A stretch of DNA of 6,721 nucleotides from an uncultured Clostridia bacterium (GCA_934278965.1 CAKQWL010000157.1:1-6721); one strand, 5' to 3'. Shown: positions 1 through 6,660, numbered from the stretch's first letter. Notes: generated by a model not told the origin, from the sequence alone. Program-made: numbers and translations.

Positions 1-828
1 TCCCTGTTCAGCACTGCAAGTGCGCTGGAACTCGAAAAAACTTACCCGGAAGATGGCTATGAAAATGCCGCAGTTGACAATTTCGGTATGAAATTATACT
101 TCGATCAGGACCTGATCAATGCGGAAAATGAAAAAGCCAACGCCGACCGTATCACGGTTACGGATGAAGACGGGAAGACCGTACCGACGCTTGTTGTATA
201 TTCCGAAAAGGAAAAAGGATTGGTAATGGTGCTTGCCGATATGACAAGTAAGGACCTTGCAATCAAGCAGGCGAGCAAATATACTGTAACGATTTCCGGA
301 GACTTTATGGCGGCAAACGGAGAGACGCTCGGCGAGGATACGAGCATCAGCGTAAAGACCCTGGATCAGTCCAAATCCACAAAGGTCAATATGATCATGA
401 TGCTGGTAATGTGTGTCGGCATGGTCGCGTTCAGCACAAGATCGGCCAAGAAGCAGCAGGAAGAAGAGGCGAAAACAAAGAGAGAAGAAGAGAAAGTCAA
501 TCCGTATAAGGTTGCGAAGGAAACCGGAAAATCGGTGGAAGAGATCGTAGAACAGGACAAGAAGAGAAAAGAAAAGCAGGCAGCAGCAGCGGCAAAGAAG
601 GCTCGTAAGGAAAAAGAGCAGGAAGAGCTTCTTGCAGAGAAGGAAGAGAAAGAAGCGCGCTCGTCCGTTCGTCGGGTGAAAAGGGCAAGAGCCGTGACTG
701 CGGCGGAATCCCCATATGTTGCGAAACGGGAAAAGGAAGCGGCGGAGCGCCGGGCGGCCGAGAAGGCGAAGGGCACAACGCATCCGAAGAAGGCCGGAGG
801 CAAGAAAAGAGGAAGTCGGCGCAAATAG
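1..828 (+). CDS. Exported Ig-like domain membrane protein with a highly charged cytoplasmic tail (5' partial)
   Basis: The reading frame is open from base 1, so the true start lies to the left; 275 residues are visible. Residues 1-8 (SLFSTASA) look like the end of a signal peptide, with an A-S-A cleavage site before LELEK. Residues about 9-125 resemble a bacterial Ig-like fold of the SbsA/Big_5 type: a Y-P-E-D-G opening, then FDQDL, ITVTDEDGKTV, YTVTISGDF and LGEDTSISVKT strands. A short hydrophobic segment follows at about 129-145 (VNMIMMLVMCVGMVAF). The remaining 130 residues are almost all Lys, Glu, Arg, Ala and Gln, with probable coiled coil at about 146-225 and a strongly basic end (KKAGGKKRGSRRK). 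The inferred topology is type I, with the Ig domain outside and the basic tail inside. Function is unknown. The protein could organise the envelope or bind nucleic acid or ribosomes through its tail, but nothing in the sequence decides this. The frame and domain call are secure; the role is not. Confidence 0.85.
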   Translation, partial: SLFSTASALELEKTYPEDGYENAAVDNFGMKLYFDQDLINAENEKANADRITVTDEDGKTVPTLVVYSEKEKGLVMVLADMTSKDLAIKQASKYTVTISGDFMAANGETLGEDTSISVKTLDQSKSTKVNMIMMLVMCVGMVAFSTRSAKKQQEEEAKTKREEEKVNPYKVAKETGKSVEEIVEQDKKRKEKQAAAAAKKARKEKEQEELLAEKEEKEARSSVRRVKRARAVTAAESPYVAKREKEAAERRAAEKAKGTTHPKKAGGKKRGSRRK

Positions 829-913
829 CGCATCGCCTGCAGCAAAGGGCAGCATCGTGCCGTAAAGGGCTGTAAAGAAAAGAAAGACGAAGAGAAATCA
901 AGAAAAGAATCGG

Positions 914-957
914 AAAGCCGGCCGTGCGATGACGGAGATCGCAGCGGTCGGCTTTTT
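914..957 (+). terminator. Rho-independent terminator after the Ig-domain protein gene, just upstream of ispE
   Basis: The arms 914-930 (AAAGCCGGCCGTGCGAT) and 938-955 pair over about 17 bp, with one G-U pair and one bulged C. The loop is 7 nt (931-937) and the right arm runs into five T residues at 953-957. It lies 85 nt after the upstream stop codon and ends 15 nt before the ispE ATG, almost touching its Shine-Dalgarno sequence. It may act as a full terminator, or as a leaky terminator or attenuator for ispE. Confidence 0.8.
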
Positions 958-972
958 AGAAGAGGAGAAAGG

Positions 973-2022
973 ATGAAGAGTCTTCGAATCAATGCTTATG
1001 CAAAAATCAATCTGTCGCTGGATGTCCTCGGGCTTACAACGGATGGGTTTCATCAGGTATCGATGATTATGCAGCAAATTGGACTGCATGACGATCTTCT
1101 GGTGCGGCTTTATTCAGAAAAAGAAGCCATCAAACCGAAAAAGGAAGCGGAAAAACAGGAAACGGGAAAAAAACGTCAGCCGGTCGTGCTGTGCGCGCCG
1201 GAAACCGGAATCCGGGTACAGCTTTCGACGAATCGGCCTTACCTGCCGCGCGATGAGCGAAATCTCGCCTGCCGCGCCGCGCAGCTTTTCGTGCTTCGAT
1301 ACAAAGAAAGCGATGCGGTACGAAATTTTTTCGGCGGACGGATTCGGATCGATATTCGCAAAATGATTCCGGTCGGAGCCGGACTGGCCGGCGGTTCGGG
1401 AAATGCTGCGGCGGTTCTTCTTGCGCTGAACCATCTTTTCGCGATGGGGCTTCCTTTGGAGGAACTGCTTCGACTTGCGGGCGAACTGGGATCAGATGTC
1501 CCGTTTTGCGTTATGGGGCAGGCAAGGTGCAATCCCGGACTGGACAGCGCGCTTCGGAAGAGCCCTCTTGCGGCGAGTGCGGCGATTGCCGAGGGGCGGG
1601 GAACGGAGCTTCGGCCGATTGCCGGGTTGAAAAGTTCTCTTGTGCTGGTCAAACCGTCTTTCAGTGTATCGACAAAAGAAGTGTATCAGGGAATTGACCG
1701 GGAATTGGAAGAAGCGGGGCGAAAGCAAAGAGTGGTGCGGCCGGATAATGAGGCGCTGGCTCACGGATTAAAGGTGCAGAATCGGCAGACTGTGAAGGAG
1801 AACATGATCAATCTCTTGGAGCTGTATACGCTGAAAGCTTATCCGAGGGTGCGGGAGATCAAAGAAATGATGCTGGCAAGGACCGGCGCCGATGCCGTGC
1901 TCATGAGCGGCAGTGGTCCGACGGTTTACGGCCTTTATCCCGATCGAGACACCGCACGGCGTGCTTTTCAAAAAATGAAAAAGATCGAGAAAGAAGTGTA
2001 TTTGACCAAAACGACGCGATAG
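973..2022 (+). CDS. ispE: 4-diphosphocytidyl-2-C-methyl-D-erythritol kinase
   Basis: This is a cytoplasmic GHMP-superfamily kinase of the MEP (non-mevalonate) isoprenoid pathway. It uses ATP to phosphorylate the 2-hydroxyl of CDP-methylerythritol. The N-terminus has the family signature NAYAKINLSLDVLG with Lys11, then DGFH with His27. The glycine-rich ATP loop PVGAGLAGGSGNAAAVL begins at residue 133, the catalytic aspartate is Asp175 in LGSDVPF, and the C-terminal GHMP motif MSGSGPTVYGLY begins at 311. The start is supported by AGGAG at 963-967, 5 nt before the ATG. At 349 residues it is longer than the usual 280-320. Two apparent insertions explain this: a Lys/Glu-rich segment at about 49-70, and about 19 residues at 185-203 between VPFCVMG and the AEGRG motif. 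All key residues are present, so it should be active. I see no separate promoter between the terminator and the gene. Confidence 0.95.
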   Translation: MKSLRINAYAKINLSLDVLGLTTDGFHQVSMIMQQIGLHDDLLVRLYSEKEAIKPKKEAEKQETGKKRQPVVLCAPETGIRVQLSTNRPYLPRDERNLACRAAQLFVLRYKESDAVRNFFGGRIRIDIRKMIPVGAGLAGGSGNAAAVLLALNHLFAMGLPLEELLRLAGELGSDVPFCVMGQARCNPGLDSALRKSPLAASAAIAEGRGTELRPIAGLKSSLVLVKPSFSVSTKEVYQGIDRELEEAGRKQRVVRPDNEALAHGLKVQNRQTVKENMINLLELYTLKAYPRVREIKEMMLARTGADAVLMSGSGPTVYGLYPDRDTARRAFQKMKKIEKEVYLTKTTR

Positions 2023-2037
2023 AAGCAAGAAAGAAAA

Positions 2038-2071
2038 AACGCCGGAAACCATGGATGTGATTTCCGGCGTT
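2038..2071 (-). terminator. Rho-independent terminator of the ArsR-type regulator gene
   Basis: A perfect 11-bp stem (AACGCCGGAAA at 2038-2048 with TTTCCGGCGTT at 2061-2071) has a 12-nt loop. Read on the minus strand it is followed by TTTTTTCTTTC, a good U-tract, and it lies 2 nt after the regulator's stop codon. On the plus strand the stem is followed by AATTATG, so it would terminate ispE transcription only weakly, although its position 15 nt after the ispE stop allows partial bidirectional use. Confidence 0.85.
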
Positions 2072-2073
2072 AA

Positions 2074-2403
2074 TTATGCCTGGAAGGTGCTGAATTTCCT
2101 TGTTGCGGAAAGATAGCGCGAAAGCATGCCGATGTTTGCATAATACATGGAGCATTTTTCGACTTTTTTGAGCTGAACAAGGTCGGCCTCAACCAGTTTT
2201 TTGATATGCTGTGAAATAGTGGCCGGCGAATAATCAAAGGCAGCCACGACATCTTTGTTGCAGACCGGAGTACGGTCCTTGTTGCACTGCATAATGAATT
2301 GATAAATTTTAATGCGCACCGGATGCGCGAGAGCGTCGGACACCTGGGCGACAAGCAGAATTTCATCCTCCTGCAGGATTTCCGTTTCTTTTCTGAGGCG
2401 CAT
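2074..2403 (-). CDS. ArsR-type winged-helix transcriptional regulator, candidate controller of feoAB
   Basis: The product is 109 residues, a usual size for single-domain ArsR/SmtB dimeric repressors. The family opening DALAHPVRIKIYQFI is at 23-37. The helix-turn-helix at about 49-72 (NKDVVAAFDYSPATISQHIKKLVEA) contains the typical ATISQHIKKL recognition helix, and a beta wing follows at about 75-90. Cysteines lie at 40, 48 and 84. By alignment on the conserved aspartate (Asp51), Cys48 falls at the first Cys of the ELCxCD metal site in classic ArsR/SmtB proteins, but the second Cys of that motif is absent. The start is the ATG at 2403, preceded by GAAAGGA. The frame remains open upstream to a TTG at 2466, but that codon falls in the likely promoter. 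The gene is divergent from feoAB across 231 bp, so regulation of iron uptake is inferred from position. The fold is secure; the ligand and target are not. Confidence 0.88.
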   Translation of the reverse strand: MRLRKETEILQEDEILLVAQVSDALAHPVRIKIYQFIMQCNKDRTPVCNKDVVAAFDYSPATISQHIKKLVEADLVQLKKVEKCSMYYANIGMLSRYLSATRKFSTFQA

Positions 2404-2437
2404 AAATTTCGTCCTTTCTATTATATATCGCCTATTT

Positions 2438-2466
2438 ACAATACACTGTTTTTTACAAAAAATCAA
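2438..2466 (-). promoter_or_regulatory. Probable promoter of the ArsR-type regulator gene
   Basis: On the minus strand, TTGATT (2461-2466) and TATTGT (2438-2443) are separated by exactly 17 bp, each matching 4 of 6 consensus bases. The start point would be near 2431, giving a leader of about 28 nt. A closer TATAAT on the minus strand (2420-2425) matches the -10 perfectly, but it would put the start point inside the Shine-Dalgarno sequence and lacks a good -35, so I prefer the upstream pair. Confidence 0.45.
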
Positions 2467-2494
2467 GAGAAACTGTTCGGAAGAAACGCAGATA

Positions 2495-2523
2495 TTGAAG
2501 GAGCGCGGCCTTGCTGGTATAAT
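2495..2523 (+). promoter_or_regulatory. Strong extended -10 promoter of feoAB
   Basis: The -35 element is TTGAAG (2495-2500). A 17-bp spacer follows, then a perfect TATAAT (2518-2523) preceded by TGG at 2515-2517, which makes an extended -10. The predicted start is near 2530, giving a leader of about 105 nt before the feoAB ATG. I found no recognisable riboswitch or Fur-box consensus in this leader. Confidence 0.75.
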
Positions 2524-2634
2524 AAAGTGAGAACATACCGAAGCCTATTGGCGGACGGGCAGCGTCCTCGTGCGGCAGTTTCGCCAAGAGTAAACAGCGG
2601 GAACAGAAAATAGGGACAATAAAACAGGGGCAAT

Positions 2635-5034
2635 ATGAAAAAAGAAGGAAAAGAAACATTACGATATTTGGAACCCGGACAGACCGGAACCGTCAAAACC
2701 GTGGGAGGAAGCGGCGCTCTGCGCCAACACCTTCTTGATATGGGAATTATTCCGGGTGCGGATATAACAATGATGCAGTTCGCACCGATGGGAGACCCGG
2801 CGGAGGTGCGCATTCATGGGTATGAGCTGACCCTTCGGCTGGCGGAAGCGGAGCAGATCGAAATCGGAAATATTCGGACGGAGGGCCCACGCACCTTTGA
2901 GGCGTTTGTCCGCGATAAGGGTCGGGAAAGAAGAATTTTTGACGGGGCGGTCGTGACAGAGCATCCGGGATTCGGAGAAGGCGGCCGATATCATCATAAG
3001 GAAACGGAGAACCCTCTTCCGGAGGGGACGCTGCTGACCTTTGCGCTGGCCGGAAACCAGAATTGCGGGAAGACCACACTTTTTAATCAGCTGACCGGGG
3101 CGAATCAGCATGTCGGAAATTTTCCGGGGGTGACAGTGGATCGAAAAGACGGCATTATCCGAAAGCATCCGGAGACCCTGGTGACCGATCTTCCCGGAAT
3201 TTACTCGATGTCGCCTTACAGCAGTGAGGAAATCGTGACGCGGGAGTTCCTGCTGAAGGAAAAACCGAAAGGGATCATCAATATCGTGGATGCGTCCAAT
3301 ATCGAGCGAAATCTTTATTTGACCATGCAGCTTCTGGAACTGGATCGGCCGATGGTGCTTGCGCTGAATATGATGGATGAGGTGCGCGAAAATGGCGGGG
3401 CCATTCTGGTTAATGAGATGGAAGCGCAGCTCGGTATCCCGGTCGTGCCGATCTCGGCGGCGAAGAACGAGGGAATTGATGAGCTGGTCGATCATGTCCT
3501 GCACATCGCAAGATATCAGGAGTGCCCGCAGCGCGCGGATTTCTGCGATGCAGAGGGAGATGGCGCGGCGGTGCACCGGTGCCTTCACGGAATCATGCAT
3601 CTGATAGAGGATCATGCGGAAGCAGCCGGTATCCCGGTTCGTTTCGCCGCCAGCAAGATCGCGGAAGGGGATCCTTTGATTCTCGGAAGCCTCGGACTCA
3701 GCGAAAACGAAAAGGAGATGCTGGAGCATATCATCCTGCAAATGGAAGAAGAGAGCGGTCTGGACCGGGCGGCGGCGATCGCGTCCATGCGTTTCCGCTT
3801 TATTGAAAAAATTTGTGCCAATACCGTGATTCGGCCGCATGAAAGTCGGGAGCATCTTCGGAGCCGCAAGATCGACAAAATTTTGACCGGAAAGTATACG
3901 GCAATTCCGGCGTTCATTGCCATCATGGGATTGGTATTTTGGCTTACATTCAATGTTATCGGTGCCTGGCTTTCGGATTTTCTGGATATCGGCATCGGCG
4001 CGCTGACGGACTTGGCGGCGGAAGCGATGCGCGCGGCGGATATTAGTGATGTGCTGTATTCGCTGGTGGTCAATGGGATTTTTAACGGCGTCGGAAGTGT
4101 ACTGAGCTTCTTGCCTGTTATCGTAACGCTGTTTTTCTTTCTTTCACTTCTGGAAGACAGCGGATATATGGCGCGTGTCGCCTTTGTGATGGATAAGCTG
4201 CTTCGGCGGATCGGTCTTTCAGGAAGAAGCATTGTTCCGATGCTGGTCGGGTTCGGATGCACCGTTCCGGGGGTTATGGCCAGCCGCACGCTGCCGTCGG
4301 AGAGGGACCGCCGAATGACGATTTTGCTGACGCCGTTTATGAGTTGTTCGGCCAAGCTTCCGATTTACGGTTTTTTTACGGATGCTTTTTTTCCGGGGCA
4401 CGGTGCGGTGATCATGATCGGACTGTACTTTTTCGGGATTTTGTCCGGAATTTTGGCAGCGCTGGTGCTGCGCAATACCAAATTTCGGGGAGCGCCGGTG
4501 CCGTTTGTCATGGAACTGCCGAATTACCGGATGCCGGGGGCAAAGAATGTAGGTCAGCTCTTGTGGGAAAAGGCGAAGGATTTCCTGCAGCGCGCATTTA
4601 CTGTGATTTTTATGGCGTCGATTGTCATCTGGTTCCTCCAGAGTTTCGACCTGCGGATGCGGATGGTATCGGATTCCGGAGACAGCCTTCTGGCACTGAT
4701 CGCGGGATTTATCGCGCCGGTGCTCGCGCCGATCGGATTGGGAGATTACCGGATTTCGACCGCTTTGATTGCCGGATTCATGGCCAAGGAGAGCGTTGTC
4801 GCTACCTTATCCGTTCTTTTTGGCAGTACGGAAGCGCTTCTCGCGGTGATGACGCCGCTGGCGGCGGCATCGATGCTGATTTTCAGCCTGCTCTATACGC
4901 CGTGCGTCGCGGCGATCGCTTCGATCCGAAGGGAGCTTGGCGGCGGATGGGCCGCCGCCGTTGCGGCAGGGCAGTGTCTGATTGCGTGGATGGCGGCGTT
5001 TCTCGTCTATAACATCGGATTCCTGTTTTTCTAA
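2635..5034 (+). CDS. feoB: Fused FeoA-FeoB ferrous iron transporter
   Basis: This inner-membrane Fe(II) importer has a cytoplasmic GTPase domain. Residues about 8-80 form a FeoA-type SH3-like domain (LEPGQTGTVKTV, RQHLLDMGIIPG). A linker at 82-138 containing HPGFGEGG follows. The G domain has G1 GNQNCGKTT at 140-148, G2 GVTVD, G3 DLPG at 185-188, G4 NMMD at 245-248 and G5 SAA near 274. A helical regulatory segment runs to about 420, and the membrane region starts near 423. Gate and pore motifs are visible: EDSGYMAR at 507-514, GCTVPGVMA with Cys542, MSCSAKLP with Cys571, and YTPCVA with Cys757. At 799 residues it has the length expected for an intact fusion. AGGGG at 2626-2630 lies 4 nt before the ATG. 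No feoC follows. The divergent ArsR-type gene suggests its regulator, and no terminator separates it from the next gene. Anaerobes, where Fe(II) is soluble, commonly use Feo. The gene symbol feoAB would also be correct. Confidence 0.97.
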   Translation: MKKEGKETLRYLEPGQTGTVKTVGGSGALRQHLLDMGIIPGADITMMQFAPMGDPAEVRIHGYELTLRLAEAEQIEIGNIRTEGPRTFEAFVRDKGRERRIFDGAVVTEHPGFGEGGRYHHKETENPLPEGTLLTFALAGNQNCGKTTLFNQLTGANQHVGNFPGVTVDRKDGIIRKHPETLVTDLPGIYSMSPYSSEEIVTREFLLKEKPKGIINIVDASNIERNLYLTMQLLELDRPMVLALNMMDEVRENGGAILVNEMEAQLGIPVVPISAAKNEGIDELVDHVLHIARYQECPQRADFCDAEGDGAAVHRCLHGIMHLIEDHAEAAGIPVRFAASKIAEGDPLILGSLGLSENEKEMLEHIILQMEEESGLDRAAAIASMRFRFIEKICANTVIRPHESREHLRSRKIDKILTGKYTAIPAFIAIMGLVFWLTFNVIGAWLSDFLDIGIGALTDLAAEAMRAADISDVLYSLVVNGIFNGVGSVLSFLPVIVTLFFFLSLLEDSGYMARVAFVMDKLLRRIGLSGRSIVPMLVGFGCTVPGVMASRTLPSERDRRMTILLTPFMSCSAKLPIYGFFTDAFFPGHGAVIMIGLYFFGILSGILAALVLRNTKFRGAPVPFVMELPNYRMPGAKNVGQLLWEKAKDFLQRAFTVIFMASIVIWFLQSFDLRMRMVSDSGDSLLALIAGFIAPVLAPIGLGDYRISTALIAGFMAKESVVATLSVLFGSTEALLAVMTPLAAASMLIFSLLYTPCVAAIASIRRELGGGWAAAVAAGQCLIAWMAAFLVYNIGFLFF

Positions 5035-5125
5035 GCGGCAGAGGCAGTCCGAGGGCTGATATTGAAAGACAAGGCTGCGAGTTACGGTTATGGGGATTTT
5101 TAAGGTATTGGGAAAAGGAGAAAAA

Positions 5126-6229
5126 ATGAAGATTGCAAAGAGAATCTGTATCATTTTGCTCATCATCGCATTCCTGCTGACAGCAGTATTTTTGGCGGGG
5201 CGCTATGGATGGAAGCTTCTGGGCTTTCGTGCCTGTCAGGGAGCGGGGATCGAATCGATAGAAGTGGATCCGGACGAGGTTCGGATAAAGGGATTTTATC
5301 CGGGATCGTTTCCGGAGGGCTTTTGCGGGTATTACGCCGAAGAAAGGGACGGAAAACTATATGTCGGATTTCGGTTCAGCGCGATTTTCGGAATTTTTGA
5401 GACCGGGGATTTTGATGCTGTGATTCCGCATGAGCAGGAAATCAACGAGATTATTCTTAAAACCAAAATCGAGGAAACCCGTATCTGGACGGCAGAGCAG
5501 GGCTTATTTCCTTCTTCGGAAAGGAACGGTATTTATGTAAAGCTGGAGCGCAGGGATGTGCAATCGATATCGGTGGATTATTCGGACCGCAGTAAGGGGT
5601 TTGAGAATGCAGAAGGCTCGGATCTGGCCAGCGGCGAATGGTTTTTCCTGGGAGAGGATATTGCAGGGCTTTCGATGAAGGAAAATCGTGCAGTTCCGTT
5701 TACAATCCGTGCAAGTGCAGCGAACGGCAAGGCTTTGGCAGAAGAAACCTTTGTTTATGATATCGCGCGGGAAAAGCTGTATATCACGATTTCAGAGCAT
5801 GGAGTGACCTGCTCGCTGTCCGATGCGCCGGAGACGTCTTTGGCTTCGGATGTGCCGGCCGTGGTTCCGCTCCCAATTTTGGATGAGATCGACCAAAGTG
5901 TTTTCGTCGGTACGGCCGGTTCGTCTCTTCAGGCGGTGCAGGCTGCGGTGAAGCTTTTGGACTGGGGTGTCAATACCGGTCTTGATCCGTCGGAGATTCA
6001 TGATTCTGCGATAGCGTGGATCGACGAAAAGAACGGAGAGGAGCAGAAATTGTTTCTCGAAAAACTGGCGTCGGTGCAGGCCGCCTGCGAGAGTCTGCGA
6101 GGGGATAACGCGCAGGAGCTTCTGGAGGAAGCCGGATGCGGGGACACAGAAATTTTCTGGGGCAGTGAGTCGGAAGTAAGCATTGAGGCACTCATGAATG
6201 CGGCGGGTCTTTCAGATGCCGACGAATAG
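5126..6229 (+). CDS. Membrane-anchored exported protein of unknown function
   Basis: I do not recognise a named function. The product has 367 residues. A basic N-terminus (MKIAKR) and one hydrophobic helix at about 7-26 form a signal anchor, followed by an extracytoplasmic region without further membrane segments. The middle, about 45-230, looks beta-rich, with motifs such as VRIKGFYPGSFPEGFCGYYA, GKLYVGFRFSA and GIYVKLERRDVQSISVDY. The C-terminal part from about residue 250 is mainly helical, begins with VGTAGSSLQAVQAAVKLLDW (about 261-280) and ends in acidic sequence. The overall pattern recalls hypothetical proteins I have seen in Clostridia, but I cannot give a family name. The ATG at 5126 is chosen because AAGGAG (5115-5120) lies 5 nt before it; an in-frame ATG at 5090 has no Shine-Dalgarno sequence. 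It lies 91 nt after feoAB without a terminator, so co-transcription is possible, although a weak TTGAAA at 5062-5067 could belong to its own promoter. Confidence 0.85.
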   Translation: MKIAKRICIILLIIAFLLTAVFLAGRYGWKLLGFRACQGAGIESIEVDPDEVRIKGFYPGSFPEGFCGYYAEERDGKLYVGFRFSAIFGIFETGDFDAVIPHEQEINEIILKTKIEETRIWTAEQGLFPSSERNGIYVKLERRDVQSISVDYSDRSKGFENAEGSDLASGEWFFLGEDIAGLSMKENRAVPFTIRASAANGKALAEETFVYDIAREKLYITISEHGVTCSLSDAPETSLASDVPAVVPLPILDEIDQSVFVGTAGSSLQAVQAAVKLLDWGVNTGLDPSEIHDSAIAWIDEKNGEEQKLFLEKLASVQAACESLRGDNAQELLEEAGCGDTEIFWGSESEVSIEALMNAAGLSDADE

Positions 6230-6241
6230 AGGATAAAGGAG

Positions 6242-6278
6242 AAAGGCGCAACCCGGAATGATTCGTGCTGCGCTTTTT
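6242..6278 (+). terminator. Rho-independent terminator after the exported protein gene
   Basis: AAAGGCGCA (6242-6250) pairs with TGCGCTTTT (6269-6277) over 9 bp with one G-U pair. The 18-nt loop can form a small inner hairpin, and five T residues lie at 6274-6278. It begins 12 nt after the stop codon. On the minus strand the stem is followed by a pyrimidine-rich CTTTCTCC, so it may also serve the convergent cupin gene, less efficiently. Confidence 0.75.
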
Positions 6279-6306
6279 GTTTGCTGCTTTTTCGGTCCGG
6301 GGAGGA

Positions 6307-6660
6307 CTAATAAACAATAGCGTCCTCTGCGGTAAATCCGCCGAGCGAGTGCTCCTTGACCTGAATGCAGATGTAGGTGATGCCGGAATCGTCTGCCGCG
6401 GAGAACTGCCGTTTTGCGGCGGGCGCGATTCTCAGCCAGTCGCCGGATGTGAGTGTGATTTCTTCTCCGTCGATCACGGCCCTTCCTTTGCCGTCGATGA
6501 CTCCGTAAATTTCTTCATTCTGCTTGTGGGAGTGAACGAACGGAACGCCGGCACCGGCCGGAAGCTGATTGACACTGATTTCTGCCCCTGTCAGATGAAG
6601 CTTTTCGTGAAGTTCTGTTCTGCCTTCGTTTCCGATGTTTGTTTTTGTGTAATTTTTCAT
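6307..6660 (-). CDS. Small single-domain cupin protein
   Basis: The product is 117 residues and forms one cupin beta-barrel, with no signal peptide, so it is cytoplasmic. Cupin motif 1 is clear: PFVHSHKQNEEIYGVIDGKG, with His43, His45 and Glu49 or Glu50 as likely metal ligands. Motif 2 is GDWLRIAPAAKRQF at 73-86, where the usual histidine position is Gln85, so the normal four-ligand metal site is incomplete. The ATG at 6660 is chosen because GGAGG lies 8 nt upstream. A TTG at 6675 is also in frame but overlaps that ribosome-binding site. Small cupins of this kind are often annotated only as cupin domain-containing proteins, and substrate or reaction cannot be read from the sequence. The gene converges on the exported protein gene and points away from whatever lies to the right of the window. 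Confidence 0.9.
   Translation of the reverse strand: MKNYTKTNIGNEGRTELHEKLHLTGAEISVNQLPAGAGVPFVHSHKQNEEIYGVIDGKGRAVIDGEEITLTSGDWLRIAPAAKRQFSAADDSGITYICIQVKEHSLGGFTAEDAIVY

Noticed and set aside
94..855. 253-residue open frame on the minus strand
   Set aside because: It is a Phe/Leu/Arg-rich product complementary to the Lys/Glu-rich coding sequence, as expected for a shadow; no ribosome-binding site or motif supports it.
1164..1173. GGGAAAAAAA in ispE, which fits a -1 slippery heptamer in the reading frame
   Set aside because: The -1 frame has no long open extension here, and the zero frame encodes the rest of a complete IspE, so programmed frameshifting has no evident product. The A-run is explained by Lys codons in the inserted segment.
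2404..2466. Longer 130-residue start for the ArsR-type regulator at a TTG
   Set aside because: The ATG at 2403 has a good Shine-Dalgarno sequence and gives the usual family N-terminus; the extension is not family-like and overlaps the probable promoter.
2299..2613. Plus-strand frames over the regulator gene and the intergenic region
   Set aside because: They overlap the ArsR-type gene in antisense and run through the feoAB promoter, and the products have no motif.
2530..2634. feoAB leader as a possible riboswitch
   Set aside because: Only weak short stems (for example GACG with CGTC near 2553-2565) are visible, with no terminator and no match to a riboswitch core that I recognise.
2659..3855. 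398-residue open frame on the minus strand
   Set aside because: It lies wholly opposite feoAB, whose FeoA and GTPase motifs are unmistakable. The antisense product shows no recognisable motif, and long antisense frames are expected opposite genes of this composition.
4257..5012. 251-residue open frame on the plus strand inside feoAB
   Set aside because: It is an out-of-frame overlap of the FeoB membrane region with no family motif; the FeoB frame continues intact to its normal C-terminus.
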